Below, one piece after another: positions 26,725-34,780 of a stretch of DNA of 64,000 bases. This DNA is from RDXT01 sp033762375 (GTDB taxonomy: Bacteria; Bacteroidota; Bacteroidia; J057), in the NCBI GenBank assembly GCA_033762375.1, contig JANRLQ010000087.1, positions 1 through 64,000 on the forward strand. Reading direction: 5' to 3'. Below the pieces are notes generated by a model. That model was not told where the DNA came from. It saw only the letters and a list, made by a program, of their open reading frames with translations, and did no database searches. Numbering within the stretch: the stretch's first letter is position 1; every line of letters begins with the position of its first letter. The position numbers and the translations under genes were made by a program.

Positions 26725-26754
26725 CCAACGTCCGCCTGTGCAGGCGGACGTTGG
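26725..26754. terminator. Perfect hairpin between convergent polA and DUF1080 genes
   Basis: CCAACGTCCGCCTG, a 2-base spacer (TG) and CAGGCGGACGTTGG form a perfect 14-bp inverted repeat. Outer bases (GGCCCTCA and TGTGAGGCC) extend it imperfectly. No T run follows on either strand, so it may act with a factor or simply as a bidirectional barrier. Confidence 0.6.
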
Positions 26755-26776
26755 CAGGTGTGAGGCCGTGATTACC

Positions 26777-27541
26777 TCAGCGTTTCCGGATTTTGATGTT
26801 TTTGTACCAGACAGGCTGGCCGTGATCCTGTAGCCCGATCAGGCCCGTACGCGCCTGACCATAGTCCGGGAAGTCCTTCCACTTGGCAGCCGTCCGGTGG
26901 GCATTCCAGTCCTCACTCCAGGGGACAAAGGATGCTGTCATTTTGCCATTGAGATAATACTCCGCCTTTTCCGGGGTAAATACGATCCGGCTCTGGTTCC
27001 ACTCACCGGCAGGCTTGAGGACTTTTCCCGGGTCTGGCGGGTACATGTCGTAGTCCGCGCCGGCTTTTTGGTCCTCTTCGAGCGGGCCGGGATAGCCGGC
27101 ATCGTCAATGACCTGATATTCAGGCCCGGTATAGTAGGCCGCCGGATATTTTTCGCCTTCTTTTACATGGTAAAAGATGCCGCTGTTGCCGCCGGGGCTG
27201 ATTTTCCAGTCGAGTACCATCTCGAAGTTGGCAAAACTATCTGCTGCATACACGATGTCACCTCCGGTAGCATCAGCCGCAGTACCCAGGGCCTTGAGGG
27301 CCCCGCCTTCTATCACCCAGCCAGCCGGAAAAGCTACCTGGTTGAACCCACGCCAGCCAGCGGGGCTTTTGCCATCAAACAACAATGTCCAGCCCTCAGC
27401 TTGTTCGGCTGCCGTCAGGGTATTGTCTGCTGCGGCAGGAGTGGATACATCGGCAGTAGCCGGTGGCGTCTTGGGCGTAGAGCAGGCTGCCAGGCCTGTG
27501 ACTAGCAGGACCAGCAGCAGGGCACGTGGGGAGTGGTTCAT
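26777..27541 (-). CDS. DUF1080 (3-keto-disaccharide hydrolase type) lipoprotein
   Basis: 254 residues with lipoprotein signal MNHSPRALLLVLLVTGLAAC (Cys20). A proline/alanine/threonine-rich linker leads to one DUF1080 domain: GWTLLFDGKSPAGWRGFN, FANFEMVLDWKISPGGNSGIFYHV, GPEYQVIDDAG, EWNQSRIVF and the C-terminal TGLIGLQDHGQPVWYKNIKIR. The fold is a concanavalin-like jelly roll. Characterised members cleave 3-keto glycosides. The gene follows a Gfo/Idh/MocA oxidoreductase by 31 bp, so the two probably form an operon. Substrate unknown. Confidence 0.85.
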   Translation of the reverse strand: MNHSPRALLLVLLVTGLAACSTPKTPPATADVSTPAAADNTLTAAEQAEGWTLLFDGKSPAGWRGFNQVAFPAGWVIEGGALKALGTAADATGGDIVYAADSFANFEMVLDWKISPGGNSGIFYHVKEGEKYPAAYYTGPEYQVIDDAGYPGPLEEDQKAGADYDMYPPDPGKVLKPAGEWNQSRIVFTPEKAEYYLNGKMTASFVPWSEDWNAHRTAAKWKDFPDYGQARTGLIGLQDHGQPVWYKNIKIRKR

Positions 27542-27572
27542 AAGGATACGATTAGTAGTGTATTGGGAAAAT

Positions 27573-28925
27573 TCAACTGATGACTTTCATGGCGACAGGA
27601 TCCCAGTTTTTGTAGGTATTCTGGATATAACTGTCATTGCAAAGCAGGGCAGGCGCACAAGCCCGGAAGGCAAAAACCGGGTCCTCGACTACACTTCCCC
27701 CTTCACGGATGGCCCGGAAAAAATTGCCAAAGTGGTCATAATGAGCCCCTTTATAGCCGTCCTCGGCCCGATATACCGTCTCGCGCGGGGGCAGAATCCG
27801 CTTACGGGCGGGCTCTGCAGCAGCGGCATTGGCCTGAGCCTGGGCCTGCAGATAGGGGTCACCGGCATCCGGATTTTCATTGAGCCGGACTACGACTTCT
27901 TCCCACTTCACATCCATGGAGCCCTTGCTCCCCACCAGCCGCAGGTAGGTAGTGCCGCTGGTACCGTCTACAAAGTTGCACCGGAGTGAAAGGTTGAAGC
28001 CGGGATGTACCTGGGTCTTGGGATAATCAAACATACCCAGCAGGACATCCGGTACGTCCCGCCCGTCGAGCCAGTAGCGGAGCCCACCCATCGCTGCGAT
28101 TTTGGTCGGCCCCAGGGAGCTGGTGATAAAATGCAGGCTTGAAAACAGATGCACAAACAGGTCGCCGGACATGCCGGTGCCGTAGTCGAGATAATTGCGC
28201 CAGCGGAAAAACCGCACCGGATCAAAAGCATGTTTGGTACCGATCTCGTACCGGTCCCAGGCCACTGTCTGCGGCGAGGCATCAGCCGGTATTTTGTACT
28301 GCCAGGCCCCCTCAGGTGAGTGCCGGGCCCAGAATCCCTCAGCATAGTTGAGGTCTCCGATCGCCCCGGCGGCCAGGAGTTCACGGGCTTTTTCATTTCC
28401 CAGCGAACTCAGGCCCTGGCTACCGACCATGCATATTTTACCGGACTTCTGCCAGGCATCTATCACCTGCTGGCCCTGAGCCACAGACTGCACCATGGGT
28501 TTCTCGCAGTACACGTGTTTGCCAGCCTGAAGTGCCGCCACCGTTATCGGCATGTGCCAGTGATCAGGGGTAGCGATGATGACAGCATCCACATCCGGGC
28601 GGCGGAGGAGCTCCTGATAGTCACGGGTACTAAACAACTGGCTCCCCCAGCGGGTGCGGGCGGCCTCCAGACGGCCTGTGTAGAGGTCACAAACAGCCGT
28701 AATCTGGATCCCGGCGTGCAGGAGGGCTGTTTTCATATCTTCTGTCCCCATTCCCCCGGCACCGATCAGCCCCATACGGATGGGTTTGTCTGCCATGGGC
28801 TGTACAGGCCGGCGCAGGTCATGCCGGACAACATGTGACTCAGCGTTTGCCGTCTGCCCGGCGACCAGGGCGGCTCCAGCCAGGCCCAGTTTCTGAATAA
28901 AGGATCTTCTGCTGTTAGCTTTCAT
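27573..28925 (-). CDS. Tat-exported Gfo/Idh/MocA family oxidoreductase
   Basis: 450 residues from ATG 28925 (MKANSRRSFIQKLGLAGAALVAGQTANA). The twin-arginine signal has SRRSFIQK. The Rossmann domain has RMGLIGAGGMG, ATPDHWHMPI and EKPMVQSVAQGQQV, and the C-terminal domain follows, so NAD(P) would be loaded before export. It lies upstream of the DUF1080 lipoprotein in the same direction. The known pairing of such oxidoreductases with 3-keto-glycoside hydrolases suggests reversible oxidation at C3 of a sugar in the periplasm followed by elimination; this is inference. Confidence 0.88.
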   Translation of the reverse strand: MKANSRRSFIQKLGLAGAALVAGQTANAESHVVRHDLRRPVQPMADKPIRMGLIGAGGMGTEDMKTALLHAGIQITAVCDLYTGRLEAARTRWGSQLFSTRDYQELLRRPDVDAVIIATPDHWHMPITVAALQAGKHVYCEKPMVQSVAQGQQVIDAWQKSGKICMVGSQGLSSLGNEKARELLAAGAIGDLNYAEGFWARHSPEGAWQYKIPADASPQTVAWDRYEIGTKHAFDPVRFFRWRNYLDYGTGMSGDLFVHLFSSLHFITSSLGPTKIAAMGGLRYWLDGRDVPDVLLGMFDYPKTQVHPGFNLSLRCNFVDGTSGTTYLRLVGSKGSMDVKWEEVVVRLNENPDAGDPYLQAQAQANAAAAEPARKRILPPRETVYRAEDGYKGAHYDHFGNFFRAIREGGSVVEDPVFAFRACAPALLCNDSYIQNTYKNWDPVAMKVIS

Positions 28926-29079
28926 ACGAGTAGATGTCAGGGCGCAGGACTGCACCGATCTGGCCGTACCTGCTCAGCCTCCAAGCTACTGAAAAATCAC
29001 AGACGACACACAAAAGACCATACGTTTCAGCCCCTAAAAATAATAGCTTCGTCGGCGGCCAGTACACGCTCCCCGGCAC

Positions 29080-30741
29080 TCATTCTATCCGGATGGGCAG
29101 CCGGGGGCCGTGTGTGCTGAGGGCGATGCCACCTGAGGAGAGAAACAGGGCCAGTTCATAGTCGCCGGGGGCTACATCAAGGGTGAGGGTGACCGGGATG
29201 GAAAGGCTGTCAGACAGGTACTGCCTCACCCATACCGGGCCACAGCCAGCTTCCCGCACCACTTGCCCATGATGAAGGAGGAAATACCCCAGCCGGGCAG
29301 GTAACTCAGGCGAAATACCCAGTTCCAGCGGTACCCCGTGATGTTGTAGCCGGATAACTGTCTGCAGGTCTCCCTGTGGAAATACACGGCGTGTATCTTC
29401 CAGTGATAGCTGGATACGGCCATAGTTCCGGAAACTGGCCATACGCTGGTAATACCAGCGCCCCTGAGTCGTCTCTACAGCAAGGTCCATGCCTGGATAG
29501 GGATAGCGTGAAAACAGCACCACTGAGCGTCCCTCCAGCGAGTCTGCCGCCCCCCACAGGTCAAACTGCGTAGGATGGTACAGGGCATTGCTGAGGGCAT
29601 AAGACACCTTGCCACTGTAGAAGCGATACTTGGAGGGGTGCTGATAGCTATTGAGAAAGACCGCCACATCCGGACTAGCCACACGCGCCAGGGTATCGGC
29701 CCATGCATTCCAGCCACCCGTCTCGCTGCGGAATTTGAGCGGCAGAAAGGGGCTGGCCAGATGAATACGTACGCCCAGCAGCAGCACCACACTGACGGTG
29801 GCGAGCCACAGCCCCCAGCGTCGCCAGTGCTGGTGACGCGACATATACCGGTGGCCCAACAGGAGCACCGGAGCATAGGCGGCGGCGGCCCAGTTGGCCT
29901 CGATCCAGGTGCGGAAGCTCAGCAGCAATAAAAACAGGGGAATCCCCAGCGCCACAAACTTCAGGGCCCGCATAAAACGATCTTCAGGCCGGTACAGTAC
30001 GGCAGCCGGCAACAACAGCAGACTGATCAGGGGGCCGACCAGCCCGACCTGCCCTCCAAGATAATTGAGCAAAAAATCAGGCCCCCAGGGACGGCGTACG
30101 CGGTCGGTGAGGTGAAAAGCAAAAGTCCCCAGACGCTGCTCATACAGCCAGTATATCAGCGGCAGGCACAGGGTCAGCCCCAGCGCGAGCGCCGGCCAGA
30201 GAGTACGGCGGCGCAGGACGGCAGGCCAGGACAACCACACAAAAAAAAGCAGCATCGCTCCGTGATACTTGCTGTAGAGCATCCCCGTGGCGGCAAGCCC
30301 CGCCAGACAGGCATTGAGGTAGGAGTCGTGCGCCAGGTACCGCTTCCAGCCCACCCAGAAGGTCGCCGCAAAAAAAGCCAAGGCTGCATCTGGTGACGCA
30401 AAAAAACCGCCGATATGCATCACTGCCATACTGGCTGCCAGCGCAAAAAACAGCAGGCTGTCTTCGCCACCGCTCAGCAACCACAGCAGCCCCCATACCC
30501 CCATACCCATCAGGACCGGCATGAGCCGTACCCCCCACTCACCCGGCAATACCTCAGTACCCACCCGGATCAGCCAGGCGATCATCGGCGGGTGCTCGAA
30601 GTAACCAATGGCAGGAAAATGCGAAAAAAGCCAGTAGTACGCCTCGTCGTGAAAAAGCTCTGTGGTGCCCGACTGAATCAGATTCAGACACCCCCAGCCC
30701 GCTATTGTCAGGAATACAAGCGTCTGTCTATCTACTCTCAT
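29080..30741 (-). CDS. GT39/PMT-type membrane glycosyltransferase (ArnT-like)
   Basis: 553 residues with about ten or more membrane helices. The first periplasmic loop has HDEAYYW (31-37, including the catalytic Asp-Glu pair) and YFEHPPMIAW (48-56), both typical of PMT_2/ArnT family enzymes that move sugars from polyprenyl-phosphate carriers. The C-terminal 200 residues are periplasmic and strand-rich. Acceptor unknown; lipid A or protein mannosylation are possible. A -7 motif TATATTTG lies only about 5 bp upstream of the ATG, so the transcript could be leaderless, or the true start could be a little downstream. Confidence 0.82.
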   Translation of the reverse strand: MRVDRQTLVFLTIAGWGCLNLIQSGTTELFHDEAYYWLFSHFPAIGYFEHPPMIAWLIRVGTEVLPGEWGVRLMPVLMGMGVWGLLWLLSGGEDSLLFFALAASMAVMHIGGFFASPDAALAFFAATFWVGWKRYLAHDSYLNACLAGLAATGMLYSKYHGAMLLFFVWLSWPAVLRRRTLWPALALGLTLCLPLIYWLYEQRLGTFAFHLTDRVRRPWGPDFLLNYLGGQVGLVGPLISLLLLPAAVLYRPEDRFMRALKFVALGIPLFLLLLSFRTWIEANWAAAAYAPVLLLGHRYMSRHQHWRRWGLWLATVSVVLLLGVRIHLASPFLPLKFRSETGGWNAWADTLARVASPDVAVFLNSYQHPSKYRFYSGKVSYALSNALYHPTQFDLWGAADSLEGRSVVLFSRYPYPGMDLAVETTQGRWYYQRMASFRNYGRIQLSLEDTRRVFPQGDLQTVIRLQHHGVPLELGISPELPARLGYFLLHHGQVVREAGCGPVWVRQYLSDSLSIPVTLTLDVAPGDYELALFLSSGGIALSTHGPRLPIRIE

Positions 30742-30745
30742 GCTA

Positions 30746-30753
30746 CAAATATA
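30746..30753 (-). promoter_or_regulatory. Candidate -7 element at the glycosyltransferase start
   Basis: On the minus strand TATATTTG matches TAnnTTTG exactly but ends only 4 bases before the ATG at 30741. No clear -33 TTTG is found 19-21 bp upstream, so it may be a chance match. Confidence 0.3.
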
Positions 30754-30852
30754 GACTATAGACGTATTTCCCGCTTATAACTCCCATAAACTGCCCTTCA
30801 CAGATGACAGCCTCCCAAATAATCCAATCTGTATTACACGGATCCCTGCCCC

Positions 30853-32406
30853 TCAAAACCCCTTCACCTCCCACACGCTCCCCTTTACCTTCACTTCCCC
30901 GCCTTCACTAAACAATGCCACCTGCCCAAAATTCTCATTCGGGAAAAAAATATCGGTCATGGTCGTCAGTCCGCCATCGGCAAACAGCTCTGCGGAGGCG
31001 ATATCAAGCCAGATACGCATGGTATAGCGATTGCTATTCACCTGGCGCGGTGCCATGTGGATGCCTGCAAAATTGTCAGAAAAAATAGTTTTGCCAGACT
31101 GGCGCCTATCTATAACGTATTGATTATCGGCGATTTTGTATCCAATTCGTATTTCTTCCCCCTTACTGTTGAACAGCCGGACACCAAACGTAGCAGGCGG
31201 AGTATCACCTGTTTCCCATTCGAGGTCGAGTTCAAGCAGGGGGCCTGAAACAGGAATCCCTTTTTCGCCGCTGACGGTCATGCCAGCAATAGAATGGGCC
31301 TCGCTGCGGCGTTTTTCCAGCTCGTGCACGGGCATGGACGAGAGCCGGAGGCCTTTTTCGGTCTGGCAAAGGCTCAACGAACGGGGCAGGGTCATCGCAC
31401 TGCGCCAGCGGGTAGTGGGTACGACAGTAGCATAAGACCAGTTGCTCATCCATCCGATAAACAACCGCCGACCGTCTGCCGCAGGTACATCAGACCAGGT
31501 CACCCCGGCATAGTTGTCACGGCCGTAGTCGAGCCAGTGCGCCACTGTATCCGCAAATTCAGGGTCCGGCACAAATGTTTTTCCGTCAAAATTACCCACA
31601 AAATATTGGGTTCCTGATCCGCCATTGGGGGCACCGGGGTTAATGCTGGAGAGGATCACCCATTTGTGCATGTCGGTCCCCGCTACAGGCAGCTGAAACA
31701 AGTCCGGGCACTCCCATACCCCTCCATGTGCCCCTGTTTTTTCGCCAAACTCACTGGCCAGGGTCCAGGTTTTGAGGTCCGGCGCGGTATAAAACCGGAT
31801 ACGGTCTTTGGCGGCCAGGATCATCACCCACTGCCGGCTGGGCTCATGCCAGGACACCTTGGGGTCCCTGAAATCCCGGATACCGGGATTGGGGATGACC
31901 GGATTCTGGTCGTACATCGTCCAGGTACGGCCTTTGTCAAGGCTGTAGGCGATGCTCTGCACCTGAAAATCTATGTCCCCTGCCTTCTCACCGGCCATAT
32001 TGTGCTGGGTAAAAATAGCCACCAGGGGCGGCTGGCCATTTACCCCAAATCCGCTGGTATTGTTCCAGTCCACCACCGCACTCCCGGAGAAAATCAGCCC
32101 CAGGCTGTCCGGGTAGATGGCAATCGGCAGGTGCTCCCAGCGCACCAGGTCGTTGCTTACGGCATGCCCCCAGTGCATGGGTCCCCAGACAGTACTATCC
32201 GGATAATATTGATAAAACAGATGATACTCACCTTCATAAAAGACCATGCCATTGGGGTCATTCATCCACATAGAGTCCGGTGTGAAATGAAAAGCCGGGC
32301 GATGTGGCTCGGCAGACCATGTCGTACCTGCTCCAGGCTGGGTGACACAGCCCGCTATCAGCCCCAGGGCGATACAGGACAAAACAGCCAGCGATACAGA
32401 ATTCAT
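30853..32406 (-). CDS. Glycoside hydrolase family 32 (levanase / fructan hydrolase type) lipoprotein
   Basis: 517 residues. Lipoprotein signal ends at LIAGC (Cys20). The five-bladed propeller has the family signatures: WMNDPNG with the nucleophile Asp, FRDPK with the transition-state Asp, and WECPDLF with the acid/base Glu. A C-terminal beta-sandwich domain (LELDLEWETGDT ... ASAELFADGGLTTMTDI) follows. It cleaves beta-fructosides (levan, inulin or sucrose) outside the cytoplasm. No SusC/SusD pair or sugar kinase is nearby, so its substrate and locus are not defined. An IS4 remnant lies just upstream. Confidence 0.92.
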   Translation of the reverse strand: MNSVSLAVLSCIALGLIAGCVTQPGAGTTWSAEPHRPAFHFTPDSMWMNDPNGMVFYEGEYHLFYQYYPDSTVWGPMHWGHAVSNDLVRWEHLPIAIYPDSLGLIFSGSAVVDWNNTSGFGVNGQPPLVAIFTQHNMAGEKAGDIDFQVQSIAYSLDKGRTWTMYDQNPVIPNPGIRDFRDPKVSWHEPSRQWVMILAAKDRIRFYTAPDLKTWTLASEFGEKTGAHGGVWECPDLFQLPVAGTDMHKWVILSSINPGAPNGGSGTQYFVGNFDGKTFVPDPEFADTVAHWLDYGRDNYAGVTWSDVPAADGRRLFIGWMSNWSYATVVPTTRWRSAMTLPRSLSLCQTEKGLRLSSMPVHELEKRRSEAHSIAGMTVSGEKGIPVSGPLLELDLEWETGDTPPATFGVRLFNSKGEEIRIGYKIADNQYVIDRRQSGKTIFSDNFAGIHMAPRQVNSNRYTMRIWLDIASAELFADGGLTTMTDIFFPNENFGQVALFSEGGEVKVKGSVWEVKGF

Positions 32407-32504
32407 ACGGGTCAGGGAATTGGTTTGTCCAAAATAGCCGGAAGCGAAGTATTTTCCGAATCATGTCCGACATTTACAGCGCCGGAAGCATACTACTATA
32501 CATT

Positions 32505-32897
32505 TTATTCAGGAGCCGTTTTTTGGGTTCTGATGATGGACTCAATATATGCGAGGAATCGTTGTAGGTGCTGAGATTTTTCGATCAGATAGGCGAGCCC
32601 TGCCCGGAAGATGGAGCAGGCCGGCCACCGGGTTCCGTTGGGGTAGTTTTTGAGGGGTATCTTGTTTTTTCTTTTCCAGCCTTCTCTGACGGCGATCAGG
32701 TAGGCGGTGGCTACGAGGGCGAGCATGAGGCGGGTTTTGCCTGGGGATTTTAGGTTGAGGTCTTCGAGGTGGTAGCCGTTGGTCTTGAGGTGCTTGAACA
32801 TGCACTCGATCTTCCAGCGCAGCCGGTACGTGGCAGCGGCGTATCGGGCGCTGGGCAGGGTAGTGAGCGCCGGAAGTAGTTTTTTCGGAGAAATCAA
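32505..32897 (-). pseudogene. IS4-type transposase, C-terminal fragment
   Basis: 130 codons encode only the end of a DDE transposase. YRLRWKIECMFKHLK is the Y-R-E-K signature around the catalytic glutamate of IS4-like enzymes, followed by LMLALVATAYLIAVREGW. The domains holding the two catalytic aspartates are missing, and the frame starts abruptly near 32897. No inverted ends or target duplication could be recognised. It is a remnant of an insertion between the GH32 gene and the START-like gene. Confidence 0.85.
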
Positions 32898-32930
32898 TTT
32901 GCTAAAATAAATTTCATTTTGCTATATTTA
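32898..32930 (+). promoter_or_regulatory. Promoter of the START-like gene
   Basis: -33 TTTG (32898-32901), a 21-bp spacer and -7 TATATTTA (32923-32930, one base off the consensus) lie 33 bp upstream of ATG 32964. The region is strongly AT-rich compared with its surroundings. Confidence 0.5.
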
Positions 32931-32963
32931 CAAGCAAAATTACTCCACCTAACTTCCTCCTTT

Positions 32964-33416
32964 ATGCCTCAACCCATCTTCATTGAAAACGAAATCCTGA
33001 TTGCCGCCGAGCCTGCTGCTGTGTGGGAGGCGCTGATTCAGCCCAGCCAGACAGTACAGTATATGTATGGCTGTGAAATTGTCTGTGACTGGCAGCCGGG
33101 CAGCCCGCTCCTCTGGAAAGGTGCTGCCGATGGCGTTATCTATGTCAAAGGCCACCTGGTCGCCTTTGAGCCTGAAAAAACATTCTCTTTTACGGTATTT
33201 GACCCACAGGGCCCTTATGCTGACATCCCTGCCAATTATCTCACCGCAACCTATACCCTGACACCCGAAGGGGGAGCTACCCGGCTGCGGGTCACCCAGG
33301 GAGACTATGCGATCGTAGCAGAGGGTGCCCAGCGCTATGAGGACAGCCATAGCCAGGGCGGCTGGGGGGCCGTACTCGAGGGAATCCGGCAATTGGTGGA
33401 AGTCCCCGTGAGCTAA
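32964..33416 (+). CDS. SRPBCC / AHSA1-like (START fold) protein
   Basis: 150 residues from ATG 32964 (MPQPIFIENEILIAAEPAAVWEALIQPSQTVQYMYGCE). The pattern is that of Activator-of-Hsp90-ATPase-homologue-1-like domains: an initial strand, AAVWEALI helix, GSPLLWKG, YVKGHLVAFEPEKTFSFTVF, and a final amphipathic helix WGAVLEGIRQLVE. These proteins bind hydrophobic ligands or act as stress-related regulators. It stands alone, 49 bp before a Crp/Fnr regulator on the same strand, possibly cotranscribed. Confidence 0.8.
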   Translation: MPQPIFIENEILIAAEPAAVWEALIQPSQTVQYMYGCEIVCDWQPGSPLLWKGAADGVIYVKGHLVAFEPEKTFSFTVFDPQGPYADIPANYLTATYTLTPEGGATRLRVTQGDYAIVAEGAQRYEDSHSQGGWGAVLEGIRQLVEVPVS

Positions 33417-33465
33417 TCTGTTTTTTAGCAAAAATCGGCGCATCTTAGGCCCTAAATGAAGGCCT

Positions 33466-34041
33466 GTGATCGCACAACGACTCAAAAAATCCTTTGACCG
33501 GTACTTCCAGGCACCACTGGAGGCCTGGATACATTTTGGCTCCCTGTGCCACCCGGTGGTTTTTCAGAAGCATGAGATCATCAAGCGGGCCGGGGTGGCC
33601 GAGACCCATGGCTATTTTATCCTCTCCGGGAGCGGAGGGGTATTTGTCTGGAAAGAAAACAGCCATGTATGCCTGGACCTGATGTATGAGGATACTTTTT
33701 TTGCAGACTATATGTCGCTCATCACAGGCCAGGCATCTCCACTGGAGACGATTGCGCTGGAGCGGTCTGAGATGCTGCGCATCAGCCGGGAGGACATTGA
33801 TCAACTCAAATCCACCCCACTGGGGAGCCTTATCTTTCTTATCAGTGCAGAGTCTTCCTACGTAGAAAAACAACAACAGCAGATAGACCTCCTGCTCAAA
33901 ACCGCTGAGCAGCGATACCTGGACCTGCTGGAGCGGCAGCCAGACCTCATCCGCCGTACCCAGCAGCAGCATATCGCCTCCTACCTCGGGATCACGACCC
34001 AAAGCCTGAGCCGTATCCGCCGGAAAATCGCCCCCCGATAA
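33466..34041 (+). CDS. Crp/Fnr-family transcription regulator
   Basis: 191 residues starting at GTG 33466 (MIAQRLKKSFDRYF). The N-terminal part is a cNMP-binding-like beta roll (VVFQKHEIIKRAGVAETHGYFILSGSGGVFVW, FADYMSLITGQASPLETIALERSEMLRI) without a clear cyclic-nucleotide arginine motif. The helix-turn-helix at the C-terminus (QQHIASYLGITTQSLSRIRRKI) is of the Crp type, as in many short Bacteroidota regulators. The ligand is unknown. It could be cotranscribed with the START-like gene upstream. Confidence 0.85.
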   Translation: MIAQRLKKSFDRYFQAPLEAWIHFGSLCHPVVFQKHEIIKRAGVAETHGYFILSGSGGVFVWKENSHVCLDLMYEDTFFADYMSLITGQASPLETIALERSEMLRISREDIDQLKSTPLGSLIFLISAESSYVEKQQQQIDLLLKTAEQRYLDLLERQPDLIRRTQQQHIASYLGITTQSLSRIRRKIAPR

Positions 34042-34141
34042 CGCTCCTGCCGGAGTGTACGGTTGTGTATTTTTTACCCTGTGGTAATTTTTTGCCCGTC
34101 GGGTAGGCGCAATTTTGCCTCATACTTATAACACATTCAGT

Positions 34142-34705
34142 ATGAAGCATATTCTCACATGCAGCCTCCTGCTATGGCTGGGTGCAGCCCATGCCCAGGA
34201 CGAAATGCAGCGCCAGCGTTTTTTCTGGGGGGTGGCAGCAGGCCCCGCGTATATCCGGCTCCAACAACCAGATGAGGCCGTGGCTGCACAGGGTAGCCTG
34301 AGTTTTCCCAATATCAAAGCCGGGTATATGTTTACGCCCCGGCTGGCTGCCACCGTGGTACTGCCAGGCACTGTCTATCGGTTTACGGGTGCGGGACGTG
34401 CCCGCGACCGGGGGTTTGAGGGGATCGTACCAGGTATCCAGTACTGGCCGGCATCACGATGGTGGGTACAGGCGGGTGCCGGATTTGGGATGGATGCTCC
34501 AGCCTTTTATGATATCCGGGATGCCACAGAGCGCCGTTTTTATCCGGGAGGTGCGGCCCTGGCGGGAGTTGGGTATGAAATCTGGCAACATCGTACCTGG
34601 GCGCTGGACCTACAGGCGCGGGTGATGGGGGGCAGCATCCGCACGCCGGACCAGCCTACCCGTGGGGTTGCCCTGAGCCTGAAGGTAGGGATTACCTGGT
34701 ATTGA
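34142..34705 (+). CDS. Outer-membrane beta-barrel-like exported protein
   Basis: 187 residues from ATG 34142. The signal peptide is MKHILTCSLLLWLGAAHA. The mature protein has alternating short strands with glycine turns (FFWGVAAGPAYIRL, AGYMFTPRLAATVVLPG, WWVQAGAGFGMDAP, AALAGVGYEIWQHRTWALDLQARVMGG, RGVALSLKVGITWY), with a terminal aromatic residue, all typical of a small OMP barrel (about eight strands). The ligand or role is unknown. Confidence 0.65.
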   Translation: MKHILTCSLLLWLGAAHAQDEMQRQRFFWGVAAGPAYIRLQQPDEAVAAQGSLSFPNIKAGYMFTPRLAATVVLPGTVYRFTGAGRARDRGFEGIVPGIQYWPASRWWVQAGAGFGMDAPAFYDIRDATERRFYPGGAALAGVGYEIWQHRTWALDLQARVMGGSIRTPDQPTRGVALSLKVGITWY

Positions 34706-34725
34706 GGGGGTAGCAGAAACAAAAA

Positions 34726-34753
34726 CCCGCCGGGAAGTTTTTTGTCCGGCGGG
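34726..34753. other. GC-rich hairpin upstream of the zinc-ribbon gene
   Basis: CCCGCCGG and CCGGCGGG are perfect 8-bp arms with a 12-base loop containing six T residues. Only the minus strand has a T run after the hairpin, where no gene needs ending. It might end the barrel gene weakly on the plus strand, or sit in the 5' leader of the next gene. Confidence 0.35.
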
Positions 34754-34780
34754 GACATCTGTGTGTATATTTGCCTATCC

